From: Rheinheimera sp. A13L
GTDB taxonomy: Bacteria > Pseudomonadota > Gammaproteobacteria > Enterobacterales > Alteromonadaceae
NCBI RefSeq assembly: GCF_000217935.1
Contig: NZ_AFHI01000014.1
Span: 1 to 64,000, forward strand
DNA length: 64,000 nt
Direction: 5' to 3'
The translations under genes and the position numbers were made by a program. A model generated the notes under the pieces. It saw nothing but the letters and a program-made list of their open reading frames with translations, searched no databases and was not told the origin of the DNA. This document shows, piece by piece, positions 38,354 through 47,349 of this stretch; within the stretch, counting starts at the first letter, position 1, and each line of letters begins with the position of its first letter.

Positions 38354-39811
38354 TTGGCGTCAGTAAAAGTCAGAGCAACGATCGTAGAAGACAACACAGG
38401 CATCAAAAGCCAGCTCCCTATTTTGCTCACAGAGCAAGGAGAGTTGAGTGTAGTAACTGATTACTTGCTTATATTAGAGGCTGACGGTGTGAGTAACTCT
38501 GTCATGAATGGTTTTCTTCAAGCTGTTTCCTTGTTGTTGGATTATATGGAAGCAAATAGAGGACTGTTTGAAGATCCGAAGTTGCTCTTTCAGACCTTTT
38601 CTAAGCGTTTATATACAGGAACGATTGGCGAGGATGGGATTGACCCTTCTGGTTTGTATTGGGTTCCAAGTTCAACCAGTAACGTCAATAAGCATATTCA
38701 TCGACTGACGGCATTCACCGATTGGCTGGCAGACAAGCAAGGCACTGCGCCGATGAATCCATTGCGTGATGCTACCCCGCATGAGAAACGATTAAATTAC
38801 GCCGCATGGTTTCGGAAAAACCAGAATGATTTTCTGGGTCATATCGCAGATAAAACCATCAACAAAACAATCCGTAAGGCGCGAACCATCAAAGGCCGCA
38901 CGCCGCTCACTAAAACCGAAGATGACGCTATCGCTTTTCCTGAAAAACATTGGGAAGATTTTTATCTGAATGGCATTGGTGGTGCGAAAGATCCGCGAGT
39001 GGCACTCAGGGATAAGCTAATACTGCTACTCATGCACGGTGGTGGGTTACGTGAAAGTGAGGCATTAACGCTTTGGGTGACAGATGTATTTGAAGATCCC
39101 TATACTGCAGACAACGCTGTTGTTCGAATTTACAACGAAATCAATGGCAAAGCCCCTAATGGTTGGCGCGGCCGTTCTGGTCCCTCCAACAGAGAGGCAT
39201 ATTTAAAAGAGCAGTATGCTCGCATACCACGCCAACGTATGAAAGGCACTGCTTATCTTGGTTGGAAGAACCGAGTAGTTGATCATAAAGATAACTACAT
39301 ACAAGTTCAGTGGTTTCCAACCGACTATAGCAAAGTGTTTATGTCGCTTTGGAAAAATTATCAAAAGTACCGCGCCAGTATCGACTGTCACCATCCTTAT
39401 GCGTTTATTTCTTTTCATCACAGCGCCATAGGTAAGCCTTACACGATATCCGCTTTCCATGACAACTACGCCAATGGCTTAAAGCGCATAGGCTTAGAGC
39501 CGCAAAAAGCGGAAGGTCTAGATCCTCACGGGCATCGACATAATTACGGCAGACGATTAGAGCGTTCAGGGCTGAATCCTTTAGTCATCCGCCGTTGTAT
39601 GCACCACAAATCACTAGAGTCTCAAGTTCCCTATACGGGCAAAGGACAACAAGAAATCTCTGATGAACTGACCAAAGCCACACTGCAATTGGCAAACCCT
39701 GAATCGAAAGCCAAAGCCCTTGACTGGAAAACGCTTGTAGAAGATGGCTTTGATGATATCGACCCACAAGGTTACTTCACTGGCAAGCATCCAAAATTGA
39801 GAGGCAAATAA
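38354..39811 (+). CDS. gmtY: GMT tyrosine recombinase GmtY
   Basis: A 485-residue tyrosine recombinase, first gene of the trio. The catalytic set is visible: arginine in GGGLRESEALTLW, HxxR-like GHRHNYGRRLERSG, histidine in RRCMHHKSLE and the likely nucleophile tyrosine in VPYTGKG. The start is a TTG with only a weak AGAAAG site; no better start is seen. Its stop overlaps the next ATG by one base (TAATG). With GmtZ it should catalyse integration and excision of the element. Confidence 0.85.
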   Translation: MASVKVRATIVEDNTGIKSQLPILLTEQGELSVVTDYLLILEADGVSNSVMNGFLQAVSLLLDYMEANRGLFEDPKLLFQTFSKRLYTGTIGEDGIDPSGLYWVPSSTSNVNKHIHRLTAFTDWLADKQGTAPMNPLRDATPHEKRLNYAAWFRKNQNDFLGHIADKTINKTIRKARTIKGRTPLTKTEDDAIAFPEKHWEDFYLNGIGGAKDPRVALRDKLILLLMHGGGLRESEALTLWVTDVFEDPYTADNAVVRIYNEINGKAPNGWRGRSGPSNREAYLKEQYARIPRQRMKGTAYLGWKNRVVDHKDNYIQVQWFPTDYSKVFMSLWKNYQKYRASIDCHHPYAFISFHHSAIGKPYTISAFHDNYANGLKRIGLEPQKAEGLDPHGHRHNYGRRLERSGLNPLVIRRCMHHKSLESQVPYTGKGQQEISDELTKATLQLANPESKAKALDWKTLVEDGFDDIDPQGYFTGKHPKLRGK

Positions 39812-42462
39812 TGGCAAAAAAACAAGATGGACGTTCATCAGATTTAACTTTCTCTTGGATGCTCACCACACTTGGAGTCGAGTGGCAGCAATGGCAGGAA
39901 CTAGCAGCAGAGTGGATGGCGATACAAACTAACGGTATTGATGAAAAACAGCAGGCTTTATCACGTTTTTTTGAATCATATCTTTTTGAATACGCATCTT
40001 ACGCAGTCGATTTACCGCTATTTTTTAAAGGTTACAAAGGGCATCTTTGCTCTAGCAAAGAGTTAGAGAAAGTTACTCGGATAAAAGTCAATAGCTCCAA
40101 AAAAATTCAAAAATGCGTCAATTACTCGACTAGTTTAATTGATTTTGTTATTAAAAAGGCCTTCTCCGAAGAAGATGATCACGACAACCTTGTCCCGCTA
40201 GTTCAAAACCCACTAAGTAAAATATCACTACAAGATGGCTTAACCGAGACCGTCCGTATTCCCTTGCCATATCGCTACATTCAGGGCTTGCGCCAAATCT
40301 TATGCCCGCTTCCTGATAAAATCGAACTCAACGTCATAGGAAAAGAACTCAAGCAAGGTGAAGCCTTGCTTCCTGCTTATCACTACCGTCATTTTAAACA
40401 CTGGATGTGGGCTCAGCGGCAGCCAGGGGGCGACTGGTTTTACGTTGAGCCAGAGCTGATTGATAAATCTGACCCTGACTGCGTGTGGCGCACCAAACAA
40501 GTGAACCGCAACGTTGACGGCGAAGGGATGAAGAAAATTACCCTTCATCAAATCTGGTCTCCTACGAAAGCGATGGTGATTTTCATGAAACTTCATCTGC
40601 CACTTCGCACTTATCAGGTGCGTATGTTGGACTGTGGTGAAGCAGATACATGGCGCTACGAGCAAGGACAGTGGAAGTTTAACGACAAGCATGATTTTGT
40701 GCTTGGAAGTGAAAAGCGCCCGTTCAGAAAGGGGGTCTTTCGCCGCATCCACGACACCATGACAGGGCTGTCTTCAACAGGTCTTTACATCAACACTAAC
40801 AAGACCGCCGACCAAAACAAAGATGAACTAGAGCAGGGATATGTCATTCCTTGGCAGAACGAGGAAGTGCTTTACTGGCTAGAAAAGCTGCGTAACTGGC
40901 AAGAAAAGTACAATCCGATTACAAAACCCACCGACTGCACCACACTGCTTGTAAAGCACATTGGTAAGCAAAAATCCAACAAACAGCTAGAAAACATGGG
41001 CGAAATTGCCTTTCTGTTTCGTGATGCTTCAGCAAAAGGCGAAGACAGATATAAGCCAATTTCAGGCAATTCAAACTTAGCGCTTTTCTGGTATCAACTG
41101 TTACTTGAATTGGAAAACCAGCTGGCAGAACGAGGTGACACACTGGAGAACGGCGATCGTTTGAAACTGGTTACAGATTATCCAGAAGGTGCAGGACAAA
41201 GTGTTAAGGTTGCCACGCTCTTTCCATTACATAGCTTGCGTGTATCGCTGATTACAGCGTACACGATGGATACACAATTGCCACTGCCTGTCATATCTAA
41301 ACTATTGGCTGGTCATACGCGCCTGTTGATGACGATTTACTACAACAAAATAACACCTTCGGTCATGGCAGAAAAGATGGGCGAAGCACATGATGCGCTA
41401 GATGCAAAATCGAAACAATCGGTGCGTAACTTCCTCAAAGATGCCTCGATGGAGCAAATACAATGCAAGATGGTGTATCACAACCAAGACAGCATCGAGT
41501 CGGTACTGGTCAATCGCAATCCCATTGGTTGGGAGGAGCGTTCATATGGCTTGTGCTTGGTCGGTGGCAACACAGTGAAATCTGATGAGGTCAGTACCCT
41601 TGGTGGGTGCTGGAATGGTGGTGAGTTGATTAGAGACGGAAATGTGGCCCATAATCGCATCTACGACAGCGTGCCACATGGCCCCGAAAACTGCATTCGT
41701 TGCCGTTGGTTTATCACCGAAGCTCGCTACCTACCTGCACTCAATGCCCAGTTCAATCAACTGAGCTACAAAGCGCATCAAGCCGCCAATCTATCAGTTG
41801 AAATTGAAGGTGAACTGGAAGCCCTGAAAGACGAACAGTTCTTCTGTGAAGAACAAGACGGGCCGTTTATCAAGCAAAATGAATTGCAGGCACTACAGCG
41901 CCGTTATGAAAAGCAACAAGTTGAAGCCGATGAATACGCCAAAGACTGGGTAGCCTGCTTTGAACTTATTAACAAAATCATTCGTGTCGAGGAAACAAGG
42001 GGTGAAAGCGACACCAAAGATAAGCTGATTGCGGTTGGCTCCGAGAAAGATGTCATTCATGCCTTGAAGTTTGTCGAGACCGATTCGGAATTGCTGCATC
42101 TATCCCTTCTTTGTGAAGATGCAGAATTTTATCCCGACTTACAGGACGAATTGCGTAAAACTCCTGCCATTCAAAAACGATCCATACAACTTAGTCGCGT
42201 ACTAATAAAAAAAGGCTTTGAGCCGATTTTCATGGAGATGGACGATAAGCAACAGCTTATTGCGGCAAACGCCATGATGCGTCAAATGGCAAAAATCGCT
42301 GACCCAGATGATAAATTGGAAGGATATCGAAAAGTTGCCAACTACATTGAGGCGGGTGCATACCTTGAAGATAACAACCTGCTTCGTGCTGGCATGACAG
42401 CAATCACAGACAAGGCGCTATACCTCGGAAACCTTATTCAACCAGCGCTATTGGAGGACTAA
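39811..42462 (+). CDS. gmtZ: GMT integrase GmtZ
   Basis: An 883-residue protein, second gene of the trio. The C-terminal half has tyrosine-recombinase features: HSLRVSLITAYTM (HxxR box) and LLAGHTRLLMTIYYNK, where a histidine and paired tyrosines sit at the usual spacing. The N-terminal part and the last 250 residues, which contain a CxxCRW pair in GPENCIRCRW, are specific to this family. Both ends show TAATG one-base overlaps, so the three genes are translationally coupled. Confidence 0.85.
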   Translation: MAKKQDGRSSDLTFSWMLTTLGVEWQQWQELAAEWMAIQTNGIDEKQQALSRFFESYLFEYASYAVDLPLFFKGYKGHLCSSKELEKVTRIKVNSSKKIQKCVNYSTSLIDFVIKKAFSEEDDHDNLVPLVQNPLSKISLQDGLTETVRIPLPYRYIQGLRQILCPLPDKIELNVIGKELKQGEALLPAYHYRHFKHWMWAQRQPGGDWFYVEPELIDKSDPDCVWRTKQVNRNVDGEGMKKITLHQIWSPTKAMVIFMKLHLPLRTYQVRMLDCGEADTWRYEQGQWKFNDKHDFVLGSEKRPFRKGVFRRIHDTMTGLSSTGLYINTNKTADQNKDELEQGYVIPWQNEEVLYWLEKLRNWQEKYNPITKPTDCTTLLVKHIGKQKSNKQLENMGEIAFLFRDASAKGEDRYKPISGNSNLALFWYQLLLELENQLAERGDTLENGDRLKLVTDYPEGAGQSVKVATLFPLHSLRVSLITAYTMDTQLPLPVISKLLAGHTRLLMTIYYNKITPSVMAEKMGEAHDALDAKSKQSVRNFLKDASMEQIQCKMVYHNQDSIESVLVNRNPIGWEERSYGLCLVGGNTVKSDEVSTLGGCWNGGELIRDGNVAHNRIYDSVPHGPENCIRCRWFITEARYLPALNAQFNQLSYKAHQAANLSVEIEGELEALKDEQFFCEEQDGPFIKQNELQALQRRYEKQQVEADEYAKDWVACFELINKIIRVEETRGESDTKDKLIAVGSEKDVIHALKFVETDSELLHLSLLCEDAEFYPDLQDELRKTPAIQKRSIQLSRVLIKKGFEPIFMEMDDKQQLIAANAMMRQMAKIADPDDKLEGYRKVANYIEAGAYLEDNNLLRAGMTAITDKALYLGNLIQPALLED

Positions 42463-43139
42463 TGGATATCAATATCGACGTCATACTGGCTGATTTAAAA
42501 GACGGCAAAGTGCCTAGAACTCAGCAAAATCTAGATAAACTCAACGATATCCTAAAAACCTATGCTGAATCAGGTCAGCGCGATTTCTCCATCACGCAAA
42601 TGGGGCGTGTATCGGCAGCAGAAGGTGGCCCTGGCTATGAAGCGTTACGGGCAACAAGAAACGGCCACTATCGAACCCTAATTGAAGCGTGGGCACAAAA
42701 GTGTAAAACCAACACAAAAAAGCCGTTATCGCCAACCTCTCGCTCTAAGTCTGTCCCGCAGGATTACAAGCTCCTGGAGCGTATTCCAGACCCTGCGGTA
42801 CGCGCTTTGTTTGGTCAAATAATTGCTGAGCGCAATCGTTACCGTAATGAGGTCAACCTACTCAAACAACATGCGAACATCACCATCGATAAGCGTCCTG
42901 TACGTCAGTTTGACGCGAGCGCAGAGCCAAGCATTGAATTTTTGCCCTCGTTATCCGGCATATTGACGGAATCCGAGAAGAAAGCATTAGCCTACGCCAT
43001 TTCTGATGAGTGCATGGAAAAGAATGATTGGCAAACCACACAGGCAGGACAAGTCAAAGATATGGAATATAACGCAGAAGTCTTTCCACGAGGCTTTGTC
43101 ACAGGACTTCGTAAGGTATTAGGTGAGGTAGACAGCTAA
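42462..43139 (+). CDS. gmtX: GMT accessory protein GmtX
   Basis: A 225-residue cytoplasmic protein, third gene of the trio. It has a TQMGRVSAAEGGPGYEALRATRNGHYRTLIEAW stretch that looks like a helix-turn-helix-type DNA-binding region, then a coiled-coil segment (IIAERNRYRNEVNLLKQ). Identity comes from size, order and coupling after gmtY and gmtZ. Its exact role in transposition is not established. Confidence 0.8.
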   Translation: MDINIDVILADLKDGKVPRTQQNLDKLNDILKTYAESGQRDFSITQMGRVSAAEGGPGYEALRATRNGHYRTLIEAWAQKCKTNTKKPLSPTSRSKSVPQDYKLLERIPDPAVRALFGQIIAERNRYRNEVNLLKQHANITIDKRPVRQFDASAEPSIEFLPSLSGILTESEKKALAYAISDECMEKNDWQTTQAGQVKDMEYNAEVFPRGFVTGLRKVLGEVDS

Positions 43140-43225
43140 TGGCAAGCTGTCAAAAAGAGGCGCAACAAAAGCTCGAAGCATTTGAAGTATGGCAAGCAAC
43201 CCAGTCTGACGATGACTTTAAGTAA
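43139..43225 (+). CDS. 28-codon ORF coupled to gmtX
   Basis: Its ATG overlaps the gmtX stop by one base (TAATG), exactly as in the other two junctions of the trio. It begins MASCQKEAQQKLEAFEVWQ and ends SDDDFK, mostly charged and helical. It may be a small fourth protein of the element or the remnant of a longer gene. Only the coupling argues for it. Confidence 0.35.
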   Translation: MASCQKEAQQKLEAFEVWQATQSDDDFK

Positions 43226-43360
43226 ATTATATTTAGAGGCCAGCTAAATCGCATGGAAGTGATAAAAGGTATTAGCTGCGGCAAGTCTGCAATTAACCAC
43301 AACTCTGCTTTCAGAAAGGCGATCACTACACAACATCATGCAGGGAAAGATATTTACATA

Positions 43361-44593
43361 TTATATAATATTGTAAGCCCTTAACTTGATAGTAGTATCA
43401 ACAAGGATTACACCTTGTACTTTGTGGTTCTTGTGCTTGTGTTTAACATACGCATTATTAGTGTATTTAGCTTCGAGTTTCGTATTCTCAAGTAAGGTTT
43501 GTACGTACTCCTCGTAGCTATTTATTTTCCTGGCTGTGGAGTTTTCAGCACTAAAATAGTTCAATAGTTTCGTTGTATATTCTTCATTAACTTCGTAAAG
43601 GCTATTGTTTCGAGTAAGAACAAGATACACTCTGAACGTAGACGAGAGCTCATTAAATACTGATTCTGAGACCTGCAGAACAATTGCTTTGTTTAGCTTA
43701 TTATCTAATTTAAACTTGTCCATATAGCAGTTCAAAGCTAAGGGATTGTGCGTAAAAGAAATGATTTTGAGAAAGTCATCATCAGATATACCTAAGTCTC
43801 GGTAAATCAGATAGGTAACCAACATTCTTAACTTCCAGTATAATTCACTTACGTAATCTGTAGTGAGTTTCTCTATTTCACCATGAGCAGCCCTATCTCT
43901 GACTTCCTTAATTGGATGTAGGTCACTATTTGACAGAAATACCTCTGTAACATGCTTACCTATGTGATTTAGGTACTTCTTAACTTTTTGAATAAAGGTC
44001 GCATTAGAATTATTAGGGAAGACTTTTCTAAGCACGTCAACGTCTCTTAGATTAGCCAGAATTCCTTTCGAAAAAGTTTTGACCAGATCTTCATCGGCAG
44101 CTATCAAGGCTGAGATTTTATGTGTTAGCTCGGTATACTCACCTTGAGCAAGCTTGGTATCAAGGTCCAGTTCCTCTACTTTGTGGCTGCAATACTTGTC
44201 GAGAATCGCGGCATAGAGCATGGTTTCATACTCTAAAACGCCATTGAAATTGTATAACGGTATTGTTCGTGACCAGATATTCTCAAATTCAAACGTGTTT
44301 CTTTCAAAGTATGACTCACAAATTTTTACGAAGTGTTCTCTCAAGTGTTTGACCAGCATGAAGCTGTTCGGATGTGATAGGTCATGTACAGAAGTGTCTT
44401 TTACTGTTGGAATGTATAACGTCCCTCTATTTTCACCATCTGACACTTCGATTTTTGACACTTTAATTGGAAAACCGGTAATCCAAGTGAAAAGGTTTTG
44501 CGATTTATAAAGGTAATTTTCTATTTCGTTGAATGTTAGGGCTTTTTCAAATTCAAAAAACCAGAGCAATGGAGCTTGTGAACGTAAAACCAT
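43361..44593 (-). CDS. ApeA-like HEPN protein, C-terminal part
   Basis: 410 codons encoding the HEPN half of what looks like one ApeA-type antiphage protein. The RNase motif R-x4-H is present as RDRAAH (43883-43900), in the context PIKEVRDRAAHGE that is typical of Apea-like HEPN domains. The first residues (WFFEFEKALTFNEIENYLYK) resemble the middle of the family rather than a true N-terminus, and no good ribosome-binding site precedes the ATG. The upstream ORF overlaps it by 41 bases in another frame. If intact, it would act as an abortive-infection RNase. Family assignment from pattern, moderately sure. Confidence 0.6.
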   Translation of the reverse strand: MVLRSQAPLLWFFEFEKALTFNEIENYLYKSQNLFTWITGFPIKVSKIEVSDGENRGTLYIPTVKDTSVHDLSHPNSFMLVKHLREHFVKICESYFERNTFEFENIWSRTIPLYNFNGVLEYETMLYAAILDKYCSHKVEELDLDTKLAQGEYTELTHKISALIAADEDLVKTFSKGILANLRDVDVLRKVFPNNSNATFIQKVKKYLNHIGKHVTEVFLSNSDLHPIKEVRDRAAHGEIEKLTTDYVSELYWKLRMLVTYLIYRDLGISDDDFLKIISFTHNPLALNCYMDKFKLDNKLNKAIVLQVSESVFNELSSTFRVYLVLTRNNSLYEVNEEYTTKLLNYFSAENSTARKINSYEEYVQTLLENTKLEAKYTNNAYVKHKHKNHKVQGVILVDTTIKLRAYNII

Positions 44594-45095
44594 CTTTGGC
44601 TGGAGTGTTAGCTAATCGATAGCATTGATGCAATCCAATTTTGATGACTTGGTCTTCTTTCAATACAGTAGCTTCCAATGGTTCTATAGTAACATTTCCA
44701 GTCAGGTCGCCATTTTGTTCTAGGCTTCTAGAAATTTCATTGTTGAAATACGCCGCTAGTTCAGGGAACGTGAAATATACTTTTTTTAGCTTGGTTATTT
44801 CTGCTTTCCCGGAATATACATATCGAAACAACCTTGATGATTGAGTTTCAGAATTAATAGCACCAGATAAAAGATACTTTGGGGTTAGCTGTTCTGCAAA
44901 ATCCTCTACCTGAATAGCATCATCATTATGTCCATAAAAATAAAAATGCTTACTGACATGAGATAACAAAGGAATCTGACCGTACTTAATATTAAGTTTA
45001 CAGTACTCACCTTCTGTAATTCGAACATTTAATTCTAAGTCTTCAGCTAGTAGTAGCTCCAAAATTTCACCAGATATCCAGCCATACACAGGCAT
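44553..45095 (-). CDS. ApeA-like protein, N-terminal part
   Basis: 180 codons with the look of an ApeA N-terminal sensor domain: an opening GWISG, FRYVYSGKAEITKLKKVYFTFPELAAYFN, and beta-rich segments. It ends prematurely at a TGA just after a T6 run (plus-strand A6 at 44555-44560). Removing one T gives an open frame through both parts of about 577 residues reading SIALVFEFEKALTFNE. This part lies upstream in transcription and carries the true start. It is the only cargo visible in the element. Confidence 0.55.
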   Translation of the reverse strand: MPVYGWISGEILELLLAEDLELNVRITEGEYCKLNIKYGQIPLLSHVSKHFYFYGHNDDAIQVEDFAEQLTPKYLLSGAINSETQSSRLFRYVYSGKAEITKLKKVYFTFPELAAYFNNEISRSLEQNGDLTGNVTIEPLEATVLKEDQVIKIGLHQCYRLANTPAKDGFTFTSSIALVF

Positions 45096-45571
45096 ATATT
45101 ACCGAACTTAGTGTCTTTAGCCATCCATTTCCGAGAGTAACTTTAGTGGGCAACGATTTTTGGGTATCACATTGTAAGTTGGAATACGTATTGTTATCTG
45201 TACTTGTCTAATTTAGAAAAAGTAGGTCAGCGCAGCCGTCCGCTATGACTTATATAACTGGATGATTCCTGATGCTGGTGGGTCAATGAAAGTACAACGG
45301 GTGGTAAGAAGCAATTAATCGTAGTGGTAAATTAGGACGACGATTTGCACTCTAGTTTTTTGACCAAAATCAGCAAGTAACATGATTAGTCATTTAGTAA
45401 TAAAAAAACGTACACACCAATATACATAGTGTGTACGTTTAAACATAAAACCCTAGAGTATGAAAACCTTGGCCATCCACTCACTCACTCGCAAATAGAC
45501 ATGATTTTTACTCTATACTCCAATTTGGCCGTTTTTTTATTTTTTGCTTGGCTTTGGGTTCGCGAAAGCCA
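45096..45571. other. GMT right end, no gene seen
   Basis: 476 bases without a credible ORF: the promoter region of the HEPN gene, then AT-rich sequence with a 12-bp inverted repeat (45406-45440), the inferred right boundary and the right half of the split terminator (45527-45540). Confidence 0.6.
45406..45440. repeat. 12-bp inverted repeat near GMT right end
   Basis: AAACGTACACAC (45406-45417) and GTGTGTACGTTT (45429-45440), perfect, with an 11-base centre. It shares GTGTGTA and TGTAC strings with the left-end repeats, so it is a candidate recombinase site; a terminator is the alternative. Confidence 0.55.
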
Positions 45572-46711
45572 TTAAGTACCATCAGCACCAAATACAATTC
45601 GGTTTCGTCCATCCGCTTTGGCCTGATACATAGCATCATCAGCGTCTTTCAGCAATTCGGTCAAATCACGCAGCGCATCCACACAACTGGTGCCACCCAC
45701 ACTAACCGTCAGTTTCACAGGTCGGGCTTCTATTTCCCAGGCATGATGAGCAATACGATCACATAAACGCTGACCAATAAAAGCTGCTTGTTCGACACTG
45801 GTATTGGGCATCAGTACCGCAAATTCTTCACCGCCCAGCCGCCCTATTAAATCAGAGGTACGTAACCCTACTTTGAGTAAATCTGCTACTTTTTTCAGCG
45901 CAAGATCGCCAATCGCATGACCCCATCTGTCGTTGATTAACTTGAAATGGTCCAGATCTATCATCAGCACCACCACACTATGCTGCTGGCGTCTGCTGTT
46001 TAACAAGGTCTGATTGGCTCTTTTCAAAAATTCACGACGGTTCAGTAACTGAGTTAAATCATCCAGTTCGGTCAGCCGCAAAAGCTGATTTTCGGTAAGA
46101 GAAAATGACAAAAGTGGCAACATAAAACCAGTACCAGTGGTTAACAATACATGACCAAGCAATACCCATTGCAGGCTGGGTAAAACGAAAGCTTTGTAAT
46201 CTTCACCAATTAAAGGCATCACCAGCAGAAACTGCAGTAGCATTAACGCAGAGTGCAACGCAAAAAATAGTTGCAGCACATACACAGGAAAAACCGGGGT
46301 TAAACGGGCTTTTTTTAACAGCACCACCGCATAAATAAATACCACGGCGATACTTAAAGAGGTTAACGCAGTTGAGGCATTATTAACCTGATACAACATG
46401 CTTAACAGCAGCAGGTACAAAGTAAGCAATAAAGCCGCTTGTTGTCTGGAACGGGCGCTCAGTTGCCCCCTTAAAAACAACACTAAACCAGTCACCACTA
46501 ATGCCGGTGACAATAAGAATAACAAGTCAGCCAGCAGGTAAGTCAGCAAGGGCTGGTCGATATAAGCTCTGGCACCCGCAGCACAACCGCCGGCCACAAA
46601 CACAAAACAAGCGATGGACCAGACTAAAAAACTTTTATCATGGCGGCGCAACAGATACACCATAGCCAGATAAAGGCCAATCATCAGATTAACCAGCAGG
46701 GTTAACAGCAT
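45572..46711 (-). CDS. Membrane-bound diguanylate cyclase (GGDEF)
   Basis: A 379-residue inner-membrane protein with six or seven helices in the first ~200 residues and a C-terminal GGDEF domain. The active-site motif is GGEEF, preceded by RTSD five residues upstream, an RxxD inhibitory I-site. It should make cyclic di-GMP and be subject to product inhibition. The membrane domain may be an uncharacterised sensor. It is convergent with rimO, the gene's original neighbour before the GMT insertion. The start is uncertain because the ribosome-binding site is weak. Confidence 0.93.
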   Translation of the reverse strand: MLLTLLVNLMIGLYLAMVYLLRRHDKSFLVWSIACFVFVAGGCAAGARAYIDQPLLTYLLADLLFLLSPALVVTGLVLFLRGQLSARSRQQAALLLTLYLLLLSMLYQVNNASTALTSLSIAVVFIYAVVLLKKARLTPVFPVYVLQLFFALHSALMLLQFLLVMPLIGEDYKAFVLPSLQWVLLGHVLLTTGTGFMLPLLSFSLTENQLLRLTELDDLTQLLNRREFLKRANQTLLNSRRQQHSVVVLMIDLDHFKLINDRWGHAIGDLALKKVADLLKVGLRTSDLIGRLGGEEFAVLMPNTSVEQAAFIGQRLCDRIAHHAWEIEARPVKLTVSVGGTSCVDALRDLTELLKDADDAMYQAKADGRNRIVFGADGT

Positions 46712-46839
46712 CAGTGTGGGTAAATGCAGTTCAAATCCATGAAAATTAATAACTAATTACTCCATAGTTCCATTCTTGTTGCAGTATAGCCCTTGTAGTT
46801 CCCATCACACAAACAGCTTAAACCGGCGTTTTATACCGT

Positions 46840-47346
46840 CTAACTCTCATTGTTTAATTGGATCTCTTCATCAATAGAGGGTAATCGTGGCACAGGCAAT
46901 ACCCCGTCCAGTTCAATCAGGCGTTCACTTAATTGCGCCACTCTTTGGGTTAAACCAAAAATAATTTTGTCTTTAATGGCTGAGCGAACTCTGTCAGGTA
47001 AACGCTGGAAACTATCGCTGTCTATTTTCATCAGCACCATATCGGTTTCAGCTATGACTGTTGCACTGCGCGGTTCATTGCAAATAAAACCCACTTCCCC
47101 AACAAACTGGCTGGGCAAAAGCTGCCCTATCTGATGCTGGCGATGATAAACCAGAGCTTGTCCCGATAAAATAATATAAAAAAACGGCTCGTAGCCCCCT
47201 TCTTTAATCAACGCCTTGCCCTGATTACAGACTTCAAAAGCTTTTGGCATTTGCAACACCAATTCTCTGTCAGCAGGTTGCAGATCTTTAAACAGCGGCA
47301 GCCTGGCCAAAATTTCCATCAATCTTAATTTATTGCTATAGCTCAT
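46840..47346 (-). CDS. Cyclic nucleotide-binding domain protein
   Basis: A 168-residue protein made of one Crp-like cyclic-nucleotide-binding fold (about 15-130; VGEVGFICNEPRSATVIAETDMVLMKI) plus a short helical tail, with no DNA-binding domain. The start lies three bases after the potassium antiporter stop, so it is in its operon and could gate or regulate that transporter. That link is inference. Confidence 0.85.
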   Translation of the reverse strand: MSYSNKLRLMEILARLPLFKDLQPADRELVLQMPKAFEVCNQGKALIKEGGYEPFFYIILSGQALVYHRQHQIGQLLPSQFVGEVGFICNEPRSATVIAETDMVLMKIDSDSFQRLPDRVRSAIKDKIIFGLTQRVAQLSERLIELDGVLPVPRLPSIDEEIQLNNES

Positions 47347-47349
47347 GCT

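Larger units (their letters stand above)
38223..45526. mobile_element. Gamma-mobile-trio (GMT) element
   Basis: About 7.3 kb carrying gmtY, gmtZ and gmtX in one direction and an ApeA-like HEPN cargo gene in the other. Boundaries are inferred from the two halves of a split terminator at either side. The left end has two imperfect direct repeats (38231-38267 and 38310-38343), both ending TGTACAAAG; the right end has a 12-bp inverted repeat (45406-45440) with the GTGTGTA string also seen at the left. The cargo is more AT-rich than the host genes around it. GMT elements are known carriers of defence and toxin genes. Confidence 0.8.

Noticed and set aside
43253-43384. 43-codon plus-strand ORF after the GMT trio
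   Set aside because: No ribosome-binding site, atypical composition and overlap with the end of the HEPN gene; likely chance.
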